A stretch of DNA of 64,000 nt from DATFDN01 sp963818885 (GTDB taxonomy: Bacteria > Pseudomonadota > Alphaproteobacteria > Acetobacterales > Acetobacteraceae). The stretch spans positions 1,488,001 to 1,552,000 of the forward strand of contig CAWFTP010000003.1 in the NCBI GenBank assembly GCA_963818885.1. Reading direction: 5' to 3'. The notes under the pieces were generated by a model, which saw only the letters and a list, made by a program, of their open reading frames with translations, did not search any database and was not told the origin of the DNA. This document shows positions 44,316 to 51,880 of the stretch, piece after piece. The position numbers and the translations under genes were made by a program. The number at the start of each line of letters is the position of its first letter. Position 1 is the first letter of the stretch.

Positions 44316-44513
44316 GAACAACCGAGAAAGCGGATCAGCCAGCAAACTCTCGCGCCATGCTCTCCAGCATCTCCGCGTCGAGCGGCCGGAAGTCTGGCAC
44401 CGGATGGCCACAAGTTCCTCCAAAAGGCGTTCGCTGCGGAATACCACCGGGTCCCGGTCCGCCTCGCGGATGATCCCCACAACCCGCTCGTCCGTGAACC
44501 TCGACTTCCGCAT
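44316..44513 (-). mobile_element. IS3-family orfA fragment
   Basis: From ATG 44513 the frame reads M-R-K-S-R-F-T-D-E-R-V-V-G-I-I-R-E, the typical N-terminus of an IS3-family OrfA helix-turn-helix protein. It then diverges into unrelated sequence and joins the holC fragment. Only about 20-25 codons are recognisable; no OrfB and no clear terminal repeats are left. Confidence 0.6.
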
Positions 44514-44580
44514 CGCTCCCTCCCGCCAGGGAGCCAGTCTCTCACGTTATGCTCGGTCCGAAATCCCGGGAGCAGGCCAG

Positions 44581-44601
44581 GGCCGTTCCGCTGGAACGGC
44601 T
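44581..44601. terminator. hairpin downstream of the island operon
   Basis: GCCGTTCC-GCT-GGAACGGC, a perfect 8-bp stem closed by a G-U pair, 14 bp beyond the stop of the DUF3237 gene. No T-tract follows, so it may be a weak or Rho-assisted end. Confidence 0.35.
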
Positions 44602-44614
44602 GGCAGCCCGCGCG

Positions 44615-45055
44615 TTAATGCAGATAAACCTCAACGTGAAGCTTGTTGGTGGCCAGGTCGGCGTGCCCCGAACCCCAGGCTTGTTTCGCGTTGACCCACG
44701 AATAGGCGGTCGCGGCCGTCAGGAGATCGATTTTCACCGCCAGATCGACGACCGGCTCACTCTCTCGCGGCGACCCAATGCCCTCGGCGCAGAGGGCTAT
44801 CCGGCTCCCATCATCGGTTTCGATGGTGCCCCGGAGCTCGAGCTCGCGGCGGCCGTCCGGACGGACACGGAGGTAGTCGACGCCGCGGAAGGTGCCGGTC
44901 ACCCGCCCTTTGACGGGTCCAACGAGCGTCACATCGAATTGAGCGCCCTGCAGTGGCACACTCTGCCGCCCTGTAAACATCGCTTCCATGTCGACGCCAT
45001 AATCAGTCACGCCGGTGATATCGAGGTCGTATTCGAAGATCTTTTCGTAGCTCAT
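44615..45055 (-). CDS. DUF3237 family protein
   Basis: A 146-aa protein with the beta-barrel-like DUF3237 pattern: F-E-Y-D-L-D-I-T-G, G-P-V-K-G-R-V-T-G-T, Y-L-R-V-R-P-D-G-R-R-E-L-E-L-R-G-T-I-E-T-D-D-G and a closing Y-S-W-V-N. Function is unknown; these proteins often accompany aromatic or terpenoid degradation genes. It is last in the four-gene minus-strand group of the island, 136 bp after the GST. Confidence 0.78.
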   Translation of the reverse strand: MSYEKIFEYDLDITGVTDYGVDMEAMFTGRQSVPLQGAQFDVTLVGPVKGRVTGTFRGVDYLRVRPDGRRELELRGTIETDDGSRIALCAEGIGSPRESEPVVDLAVKIDLLTAATAYSWVNAKQAWGSGHADLATNKLHVEVYLH

Positions 45056-45191
45056 GGCATCTTCCTTCCCAGTCTAGGCACAGCACAGGTGCCATGCGGC
45101 TAAGCGTTCGGTGCTCGATAACGAACTGTTGGTCGACCTCTCGAATTTATTGCGAGAGCATCTTCTTTGATCGTGAGGGACAGCCACATTT

Positions 45192-45877
45192 CTACTGCGC
45201 GGTCCGCCAGTGCGGCGGGTACGTGCGTTCGTACCCCGGCACGGCCTCAACGAGCCCCATCCAGCGGCGAATGTTCGGAAACACCTCGCCGAGAGGGTGC
45301 AATCCGATATCGCGAGCCTGAGCTTCGGCCTTCGTCGTCGCGCGGCCGAGGGTTGCAATGAACGGGTAGATCGCAACGTCGGCAGCCGATGGCTGTCCAC
45401 CGGCGGCGAGCCACGTGCCCCCCGCAGCGCGTTCGAGAGTGCTCAACTCGCGCTGTGCCGCCTTGGCGGTCTCGTCGAGTTCGTCGGCCCTCATTACGCG
45501 GCCCGGCGGCCCAGCTCCGACCGCTCGAAGAAGGTTGAGCGTGAGGTTGAAGACTGGATCGCGGAGATAGCTCTCGAACTCTGCGATGAGGCGCCGAATA
45601 AGCGCGCGCTCCTGCCGACCCTTGCCGAAGAGGGGGACTTCCGGCGACTTGTCTTCAAAATATTCGAGAATGGGGAGCAACTCGAAGAGGATGAATCCAT
45701 CATCTCGGATCCCTGGGACTCTACCCCGCGGATTCATCTGTAGGAATTCCGGCGTCTTCATGTGCCCCTTGGAAAAATCCAACAATCGCGACTGGTAGGC
45801 GAGCTTTTTGATCTCGGCTCCAAGGAGTACACGCCACGAAAACGGACTGCCGCTCCCCAGAAGATCTCGAGTGCCAT
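45192..45877 (-). pseudogene. glutathione S-transferase, frameshifted near the N-terminus
   Basis: From ATG 45877 the frame gives M-A-L-E-I-F-W-G and then goes wrong; a -1 error in the run CCCC at 45855-45858 (plus strand) explains it. With one more base the reading becomes W-G-S-G-S-P-F-S-W-R-V-L-L-G-A-E-I-K-K-L-A-Y, the normal GST N-domain with the catalytic Ser region, joining L-D-F-S-K-G-H and the helical C-domain (total about 228 aa). It is the only minus-strand frameshift seen, in a homopolymer. In the island it sits 28 bp after the NmrA-like gene, in a probable detoxification operon. Confidence 0.78.
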
Positions 45878-45905
45878 TTCCTGCTCCGCCGCTCTTGACT
45901 TTCGA

Positions 45906-46799
45906 TCAGCCGCCAAACACCGCGCGGTTCTCAGCGACGAATGCTTCAAGCGACTTCGGTGGGGCCCCTCCGATTTGCTGGACGACGTCGGTTTGAACGT
46001 CGAGCTCGCCGCGCTGGTGGGCTTCCGCCACTTTCAAGAGATACTCAATCGTGTATGGCGTCCTCTGAGCCTGCGTCAGGGCCCGCGCCCACTGGTCTAG
46101 CGGCGCATCGACGTATTTTATGGGCTTGCCGAGCACACGCCCGAAGATCGCCGCCATCTCGGTCATGGTGACGGAGCGCGAGCCCGTGGGAACATAGGTC
46201 TTGCCCCGGTGCGGCCCCGGGTCCTCGAGAATATTGACGATCACACGCGCCACATCTTCAGCGCATACCGGCGCACTCTTGCCTTGCCCGTAGGCTAGAG
46301 GGAGGATCGACTGGCCGCGGACGGCCTCGGCGAAGGCAAGCCAGTTCTCCAGAAAGAGCGTGGGCCGCAGGTGGGTGACGCCGATCCCGGTCCAGTCGAA
46401 GATGCGCTCTCCCAACCAGTAGCGTCGCCCCGCCTGGCTGGGAAAATCCTCTCGCGAGGTAATGTTCGACATGTTGACGATGAAATCGACCCCTGCCTCC
46501 TTCGCCGCGGCGGCGAAGACCGTGATCGCGTCAAGCAACCCATCGGACATCGGGTACACGAAGTAGGCGCGCGTGATCCCGCGCATGGCGCGACGCACGG
46601 TCTCGATGTCTTTTATGTCTCCCACAACGATCTCCGCGCCCAGCGCCTCGAGCCGCTCGGAACGTTCATCGGCGCGGAAAACGAAGGCCCGCACTGGAAG
46701 CTTTCTATCGAGCAGTTGCCGGACGACGTGATTGCCGGTCGCACCATGTTGTCCGCCGGCGCCAGAGATCAGAAATCTTGTCATCGTGTGTTCTGCCAT
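45906..46799 (-). CDS. NmrA-like NAD(P)-binding protein
   Basis: A 297-aa atypical short-chain dehydrogenase; ATG 46799, or 46784 which gives M-T-R-F-L-I-S-G-A-G-G. The nucleotide loop is G-A-G-G-Q-H-G-A-T-G, followed by D-I-K-D and a Y-P region (A-Y-F-V-Y-P). It matches NmrA/HSCARG-type proteins, which are redox sensors or quinone-type reductases. It lies between SDR and GST genes of the island operon. Confidence 0.82.
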   Translation of the reverse strand: MAEHTMTRFLISGAGGQHGATGNHVVRQLLDRKLPVRAFVFRADERSERLEALGAEIVVGDIKDIETVRRAMRGITRAYFVYPMSDGLLDAITVFAAAAKEAGVDFIVNMSNITSREDFPSQAGRRYWLGERIFDWTGIGVTHLRPTLFLENWLAFAEAVRGQSILPLAYGQGKSAPVCAEDVARVIVNILEDPGPHRGKTYVPTGSRSVTMTEMAAIFGRVLGKPIKYVDAPLDQWARALTQAQRTPYTIEYLLKVAEAHQRGELDVQTDVVQQIGGAPPKSLEAFVAENRAVFGG

Positions 46800-46914
46800 C
46801 AGTGTCGCAGTCGCATCGTTGATGAAGCGCTATTTATCCATGACCCTCATCGGGTGCACGGCACATCCAACGAAAGGATGGCCAAATACCGCCAAGAAGA
46901 GCACCGCATTGGGG

Positions 46915-47703
46915 TCAGTCGATTGCCCTCCCGCCCGTAAGATTGACTACGGTTCCTGTCATTCCGCTCGCGAGATCGGAGGCGAGGAACACGGCGGTGT
47001 TTGTCAATTCTGCAAGCGTGATCGAGCGGCGCGTGTGCGCCATGTTCTCCGCCATACCCTGGAATTCTTCGCGGCGGATTCCGAGCGCTTTGGCATGGAG
47101 TCCGAAGACCACGTCGATCGTGGCGGTTTCCGGAAGGCCAGTCGAGCGGATGCAAACGGTTCGGACCCCGGAGGGCGCCACTTCCCAGGAGAGATCCCGA
47201 CACAGCGCTTCCAAAGCCGCCCAAGCCAAGCCCATGCCGCCGACGAGCGGCGCACCCATCCGGCCTGGTTCAGGTGTATGCATCAGGATCACTCCTGACC
47301 CCTTCGGCATCATCCGCCTTGCGGCCGCTCGAGCGGTCAGAAAATGCGCCCGGGCGTACGAGGAGACCGGGAGCATGAAACTATCGACCGGCAGTTCGGA
47401 GAGGGGTGTTCCCTGAATGCCGTGTTGCGGGATACCGATCGCGTTGAAGGAAACATCGATAGCGCCGGACTTCGCGACATCCCCGAGATGGGTTTCGACG
47501 GCTTGTTCGTCCAATGCGTCGACTTGCGCAACCTCTGCCGTCCCTCCGGCACGCGAGATTTCGTCGGCGACTGCCTTCACGGAGGCGACCGTGCGGCCGG
47601 TCAGAAAAACCTTGGCTCCCTCCCGGGCAAAGGCTCGGGCCACGGCCCCTCCAACTGCCCCACCTGCTCCATATACGACGGCGTTCTTGTTTTTGAGCAT
47701 CAT
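46915..47703 (-). CDS. SDR family protein lacking the Tyr-x3-Lys pair
   Basis: A 262-aa protein starting at ATG 47703 or 47700. The Rossmann loop Y-G-A-G-G-A-V-G-G-A and the N-A-I-G motif are present. The position of the catalytic Y-x-x-x-K is M-G-L-A-W (157-161) before A-A-L-E-A-L, so neither catalytic residue is there. Recollected divergent SDR relatives have a similar F-G-V-A-W. It may be a non-catalytic or differently acting member. First gene of the island operon, divergent from the AraC regulator. Confidence 0.8.
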   Translation of the reverse strand: MMLKNKNAVVYGAGGAVGGAVARAFAREGAKVFLTGRTVASVKAVADEISRAGGTAEVAQVDALDEQAVETHLGDVAKSGAIDVSFNAIGIPQHGIQGTPLSELPVDSFMLPVSSYARAHFLTARAAARRMMPKGSGVILMHTPEPGRMGAPLVGGMGLAWAALEALCRDLSWEVAPSGVRTVCIRSTGLPETATIDVVFGLHAKALGIRREEFQGMAENMAHTRRSITLAELTNTAVFLASDLASGMTGTVVNLTGGRAID

Positions 47704-47858
47704 GTTCCGACTTCCGACATGCAGTCGTCTGCCGTCGAACGATATTGCCTGCCGTGGGTGATCGTCTTGGAAGTTCTTGCGGTGCCTACCGATCGCTGGA
47801 GGTCGTGAAGCCGTGCCGCGACAGCAACATGCCGTGCTCAGTGCTCGTAAGTCTTGCC

Positions 47859-47873
47859 CGTTGAGGCTCAACG
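47859..47873. promoter_or_regulatory. palindrome in the SDR/AraC divergent region
   Basis: CGTTGAG-G-CTCAACG is a perfect 7-1-7 palindrome about 155 bp upstream of the SDR start and 98 bp upstream of the AraC start, in a 267-bp intergenic region of lower GC. It is a candidate operator; the protein bound is unknown. Confidence 0.4.
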
Positions 47874-47970
47874 ACTGAGAGCCGATCCACAAAGCTATTA
47901 AATCAGAGGACTGGGTTGTGATTCCTTGTCCGGCACTCGCATTTTGATTCACACTTCCTGGAATGATCGT

Positions 47971-48792
47971 ATGGCAAGCGACACGAAGATGGCACAGCAG
48001 CCCGCCGTAAAGGTCTGGGAGTTAAAGGATATCGGCGAGGCGATCCGGGGGCCTCTTTCGGAGCCGCTTCCAAAGACAATATGCGATGGGCTCATGATAG
48101 GCTTGTTGGAAACGGGCACCGTCGAGGCTTCATATCGAAGAGAAACGTACATTTTGGGGAGAGGGACGCTCATCCTCGGGCAACCCGACGAGACGGTATC
48201 ATTCACGCCGGGGACACGGCGAGCGCGGATGCTCGTGCCGCGCGAGGGTTCAGGTGGCTCGGATGGATTGCGGACGAACCACCGCCGCACCATTTTTTCC
48301 AATTTCATCACGCCTGACCCGCAACTTGTGGCGCTGTTCCTAATGTTCCAGAGAACGTTGGATTTATCGGCAAGCCTGCTGGAACGTTCCTCACAATTCC
48401 AGGATGTCATGGCCTGCATCATCGGCCGCCACGCATCACCGCCTCAAGCGCGGCGAAAAATACGAGCAGAACGATACGCTGTCAGACGCATTCGCCAATA
48501 CCTGCACGAAAACTATACGGACAATGTCACCCTAGATGAACTCGCTCGTCTGGTGGGTCTAAGTGGTTTCCATTTGAACCGGGTATTTCGCATGGAGGTA
48601 GGCATTCCACCTCATGCATATCAAACGCACGTCCGCGTGGCGACCGCTAAGCGGTTGCTCGCAAAAGGATGGTCGATTGACCAGGCCGCTGCCTCAGTTG
48701 GCTTTTTTGATCAAAGCCATTTTACGAACCAGTTGAGGCGCCTTTTTGGTTATACGCCAGGAGCATATCAGAAGAGCATTCTGAACAAATAG
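47971..48792 (+). CDS. AraC family transcriptional regulator
   Basis: A 273-aa regulator; ATG 47971 chosen, with an in-frame TTG at 47926 upstream. The N-terminal half is a cupin-like sensor with little internal similarity to known groups. The C-terminal AraC domain is clear: Y-T-D-N-V-T-L-D-E-L-A-R-L-V-G-L-S-G-F-H-L-N-R-V-F-R and S-V-G-F-F-D-Q-S-H-F-T-N-Q-L-R-R-L-F-G-Y-T-P. Codon use and base composition are visibly more AT-rich than outside the island. It is divergent from the SDR-NmrA-GST-DUF3237 operon, its likely target. Confidence 0.85.
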   Translation: MASDTKMAQQPAVKVWELKDIGEAIRGPLSEPLPKTICDGLMIGLLETGTVEASYRRETYILGRGTLILGQPDETVSFTPGTRRARMLVPREGSGGSDGLRTNHRRTIFSNFITPDPQLVALFLMFQRTLDLSASLLERSSQFQDVMACIIGRHASPPQARRKIRAERYAVRRIRQYLHENYTDNVTLDELARLVGLSGFHLNRVFRMEVGIPPHAYQTHVRVATAKRLLAKGWSIDQAAASVGFFDQSHFTNQLRRLFGYTPGAYQKSILNK

Positions 48793-48936
48793 CTCATTCG
48801 CCGATTGATCAACCCTTCTGCCCCCGCTGTTGACGCGCCTTGAGGATCGTGATCGCGAACTCCTCAGCCTTTATTCCAATGCCTCGATCGCGGATATCGA
48901 CGGTCGGTCGTCAGCACGATCAGAAGTCCCGGAATA

Positions 48937-49227
48937 TTACCCTGAAATCCGATCCGCAAGCGCCGAGAAGGCGGCTTCTCGAAGGTCGACAATGTTACGG
49001 AGCTTTCCCTCGGGGACACCAAACCATTGCTCAACGGCGCTTCGGGGCGATGTCAGGTTGCTTGGCTGGCCGCGTTGCATCCATTCAAGGTCGAGCACCG
49101 CATCGAGGGCATTGGTGATCCGCTCGATCACGCCGGCAGCTGGATCGCTCCCAAGGTTGATTGTGGCAAGGTTGTTCTCACTCTCGCCGACGTCGCCAAT
49201 TGATTCTATGGATTGGCCGCCATGCGC
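48937..49227 (-). pseudogene. unidentified coding-like fragment
   Basis: An open frame of 96 codons with protein-like composition (L-D-A-V-L-D-L-E-W-M-Q-R-G, then A-V-E-Q-W-F-G-V-P-E-G-K-L-R-N-I-V) and a proper stop, but no ATG; a GTG lies at 49131. Upstream it begins directly after a stop codon. It probably is the 3' end of a gene lost during decay of the island. Family not recognised. Confidence 0.35.
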
Positions 49228-49952
49228 TCAATTACATCAGTGACGTCTCTGACTTTGGTCGCGTTCAACAGCGTCCGAAGTTGATCCTGCATCCGGGTCT
49301 CCCGTCGAATTACGGCCTGTAAGTCGCCGCTTGGCGGCGACCGTGCATGTCCATTCAGTTTACATAATCGAGCACCAAGGGAATGTCACCGAAAAGGATT
49401 GCTGCCTTCCAACTGTGCCACGTCGTTTGCTCGGACTGTCATTTGCGATGGATCAAACTTCGTTCAGGTGTGATCGTTGCGTATGCTTGGGCCGCAATAG
49501 GCCGGACGAGGCGGTGCTCGGGCGCCTGGTCGCCGTCGACCGCGAGCGAGCGGCCCGAGGGCATCAGGGTGAGTGCATCGCGAAGGACAAATGGATCGCC
49601 ATGCCGTCGTCGACGGTTCGCGACCTGCGTCGGGCTGAGAACGCAGCAGCTTTGCAAGGGCGACCACGGCGCTTGCCGTTCGCGCGTGAGCCGCGGCCTT
49701 GGCTGTGCCGCGCCTCGTCGACCGGCATCGCCGAGTCACGCCGCCGTCCCAGCTTCTCGATCCCAGCACGCCTTCCAGCGGGCCGGCACGCAGAGGTCGG
49801 GGTCGGGATTCGGGAAATGAATGCCGAACCAAGCTCATCGGCCTCGGCGGCCCGAGATCATTCGCAGACGTATCCCGCAGCGCCTCCAACTCGCGCGGTG
49901 CGAAGCGCATACGCCGCGCGTATCATGAGCGCCACGACTTCGCACGCGGTCC

Positions 49953-49990
49953 AAAGACGTGGGTGTCAGGGACAAGCCCGGCCATGACAA
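49953..49990. repeat. half REP-like element
   Basis: Shares AAAGACGTGGGTG and CAAGCCCGGCCATGAC with the palindromic elements at 7262-7350 and 30535-30593 but lacks the second outer arm. Confidence 0.5.
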
Positions 49991-50055
49991 GGGGGCCGCC
50001 GCGTCGGTTATGTTACGAACCTTACCATAACCTTCGTTGCGACGGCCCCATCCCC

Positions 50056-50268
50056 GCTACGGCCCCTTCTCCCACCCGCGCTCCGTCTGACGCCAGTAGG
50101 TCAGCGCGTGGCCGGTGACGCGGGCGGTGGTCCAGCGGGTGCGCGCGGCGGCGACCGCTTCCGGGTCGCGCCCGTCGAACAGGTCGAGCACCCGGTCATA
50201 GGCGTCGAGCCGCGCGCCGCTCGCGCCGTCGGTCAGGAACAGGAAGCGGGCGCCGTTCGGGGCGGGCT
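50056..50268 (-). repeat. holC 3' end copy at the island junction (attL-like repeat)
   Basis: The 213-bp repeat partner of 44103-44315. It includes the last 70 codons and stop of intact holC; the repeat ends one base beyond the stop codon, and island DNA follows. Confidence 0.9.
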
Positions 50269-50500
50269 CGTCAGCGGCGGTGAGCCAGATCGGCTGCAGG
50301 TCGGGGTCCTCGTCGGGCGCGCCGTTGTGCGGCAGCCACGCGTCGGCCGCCCACAGCGCGGCATCGAGCACGCGCAACCGCTCGGGGTTGGGGCACAGCA
50401 CGACCGCGCGCCCGTCCTGCGCCATGACGCGCGCGAGCAGCCGGGGCAGCGCCTGCTCCAGGCTGGTGCGGGTCAGGTGGTAGAAGCCGATCTCGGCCAC
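50057..50500 (-). CDS. holC: DNA polymerase III chi subunit HolC
   Basis: A 147-aa protein. GTG 50500 is preceded by AATGGAGGGCGG; an upstream in-frame start at 50527 is less likely. HolC marks are I-G-F-Y-H-L-T-R near the start, a Rossmann-like middle (V-V-L-C-P-N-P-E-R-L-R-V-L-D-A-A-L-W), F-L-P-H-N-type W-L-P-H-N, and F-D-G-R-D-P-E-A-V-A-A-A-R-T-R-W. It links the clamp loader to SSB. Its last 70 codons are duplicated at 44103-44315, and the island lies directly after its stop, so the present 3' end may have come with the element. Confidence 0.88.
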   Translation of the reverse strand: MAEIGFYHLTRTSLEQALPRLLARVMAQDGRAVVLCPNPERLRVLDAALWAADAWLPHNGAPDEDPDLQPIWLTAADEPAPNGARFLFLTDGASGARLDAYDRVLDLFDGRDPEAVAAARTRWTTARVTGHALTYWRQTERGWEKGP

Positions 50501-50563
50501 CCGCCCTCCATTGCTTCGGGTACGCATTTTCGCGCCGTCGGGAGCGGCGATGTACGCAACCGC

Positions 50564-50646
50564 GATCCCCCAAGGGGGTCAAAAGTACCGCACCGGCGCG
50601 GCCCGCGGCGGCGCGATGTACCCATCCGGCATGGCGTGTGTACACA
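50564..50646. promoter_or_regulatory. palindromes in the holC/amidohydrolase divergent region
   Basis: The 302-bp gap between holC and the amidohydrolase cluster holds GATCCCCC-AA-GGGGGTC (50564-50580) and the perfect palindrome TGTGTACACA (50637-50646), plus two GATGTAC words at 50549 and 50615. TGTGTACACA resembles GntR-type operators. It lies about 155 bp upstream of the first amidohydrolase. No gene-like frame is seen in the gap. Confidence 0.35.
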
Positions 50647-50802
50647 ATTTTCAGCCTCGCGAGGCGTTCGGCACCGGGCCGATCAGGGCAGCAGTCGCGC
50701 GCCGGCGCAAGTCCTGGCGGCGCGTCCCCCGTCGAGCCGCACGTTCGGAAGGCGTTGCCCGCCTTCCAGGCGGCTCCTATGCTCCCCGCCGAAGGAGGGG
50801 CC

Positions 50803-51867
50803 GTGAGCATCCCGCCGCCTGGTGCGATCGATTGCGATGTCCACGCCGCGCTGCCCGGGACGCATGTGCTGCTGCCCTATTTCGACCCGTACTGGCGCGA
50901 GCACGTCCGGATGCGGGGGCTCGAGAAGGACAATTACGACTTGAACGCCTACCCGACCGGCGCGGCGATCAGCGCGCGGCCGGACTGGCGGCCCGCAAAG
51001 GGCAAGCCAGGCGCCAGTCTCGATGCGCTACGGACCCAGACGCTCGATGCGTTCGGCACCCGGTTCGCGATCCTGAACGTGCTGCACGGCGCGCAGGCGG
51101 TGTTCAGCGAGGACCTCTCGGCGGCGTTCTGCACCGCGATCAACCGCTGGCTCGCCGCTGAGTGGCTGGACCGCGACCCGCGCCTGCGCGCCTCTATCGT
51201 CGTGCCCGGCCATAGCGCGGAGCTCGCCGCCAAGGAGATCGCGCGCTGTGCCGAGGACCCGCGCTTCGTGCAGGTGCTGCTGCTGGTCATGCAAGAGCTG
51301 CCGCTCGGGCGGCGGCAGAACTGGCCGATCTACCGCGCCGCCCAGGAGGCGGGGCTGCCCGTCGGCATCCATGCCGGGTCGAGCCTGCGCCACGCGCCGA
51401 CCTCGATCGGCTGGCCCTCCTACCTGCTGGAGGACTACGTCGTGCAGGCGGGCGGCTTCGCCGGCGCGCTCAACAGCCTGATCGCCGAGGGCGTGTTCGT
51501 CGAGTTCCCCCGTCTCAAGGTCGTGCTGATCGAGTCCGGCGTGACCTGGCTGCCGGCCTGGATCTGGCGCGTTAACAAGACCTGGCGCGGGGTGCGGGCC
51601 GAGGTGCCGTGGCTCACGCGCGCGCCCGGCGAGTACCTGCGCGAGCACGTCCGGCTGACGCTGCAGCCCTTCGACGCGCCGCCCTCCGCGGCGATGCTGA
51701 CCCGGCAGGTCGAGGAACTTGGGTCCGATGACCTGCTGCTGTTCTCCACCGACTACCCACACTGGCAATTCGAGGGGCTCGATGCCCTGCCCGACGGGCT
51801 CGACCCGGCGCTCGCGCGCAAGATCATGGTCGACAACCCGCTCGCCACCTACCCACGCCTTTCCTGA
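50803..51867 (+). CDS. amidohydrolase family 2 (ACMSD-like)
   Basis: A 354-aa metal-dependent TIM-barrel enzyme; GTG 50803 is preceded by CCGAAGGAGGGGCC, and it begins I-D-C-D-V-H, the first metal motif. A later His is in G-I-H-A-G-S-S, and the Asp in L-F-S-T-D-Y-P-H-W closes the site. The family includes amino-carboxymuconate-semialdehyde decarboxylase and other non-oxidative decarboxylases and hydrolases. The paralogous gene 13 bp downstream suggests two subunits or two steps of one pathway. Confidence 0.82.
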   Translation: MSIPPPGAIDCDVHAALPGTHVLLPYFDPYWREHVRMRGLEKDNYDLNAYPTGAAISARPDWRPAKGKPGASLDALRTQTLDAFGTRFAILNVLHGAQAVFSEDLSAAFCTAINRWLAAEWLDRDPRLRASIVVPGHSAELAAKEIARCAEDPRFVQVLLLVMQELPLGRRQNWPIYRAAQEAGLPVGIHAGSSLRHAPTSIGWPSYLLEDYVVQAGGFAGALNSLIAEGVFVEFPRLKVVLIESGVTWLPAWIWRVNKTWRGVRAEVPWLTRAPGEYLREHVRLTLQPFDAPPSAAMLTRQVEELGSDDLLLFSTDYPHWQFEGLDALPDGLDPALARKIMVDNPLATYPRLS

Positions 51868-51880
51868 CGGAGACCGTGCG

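Larger units (their letters stand above)
48793..50055. other. decayed stretch of the island, no intact gene
   Basis: About 1.26 kb in which no frame has both a credible start and family-like sequence along its length. It contains a coding-like fragment (48937-49227, minus), a half REP-like element (49953-49990), and a GGTTATG (50006-50012) / CATAACC (50026-50032) inverted repeat 24 bp from the island boundary. Confidence 0.55.
44103..50268. mobile_element. genomic island at the 3' end of holC
   Basis: Bounded by 213-bp direct repeats (44103-44315 and 50056-50268, four mismatches, no gaps) that are the last 70 codons of holC plus stop. Read on the minus strand the order is intact holC, island, displaced holC 3' end, as expected for integration into the gene's 3' end. 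Contents: IS3 orfA fragment, DUF3237, GST, NmrA and SDR genes, a divergent AraC regulator of visibly lower GC, and a decayed 1.2-kb end. No integrase was recognised, so the element is probably immobile now. Confidence 0.7.

Noticed and set aside
49331..49987. A 218-codon plus-strand frame in the decayed end of the island
   Set aside because: Composition is Arg/Ser/Ala-rich without any domain-like pattern, and overlapping frames on the other strand look equally poor.
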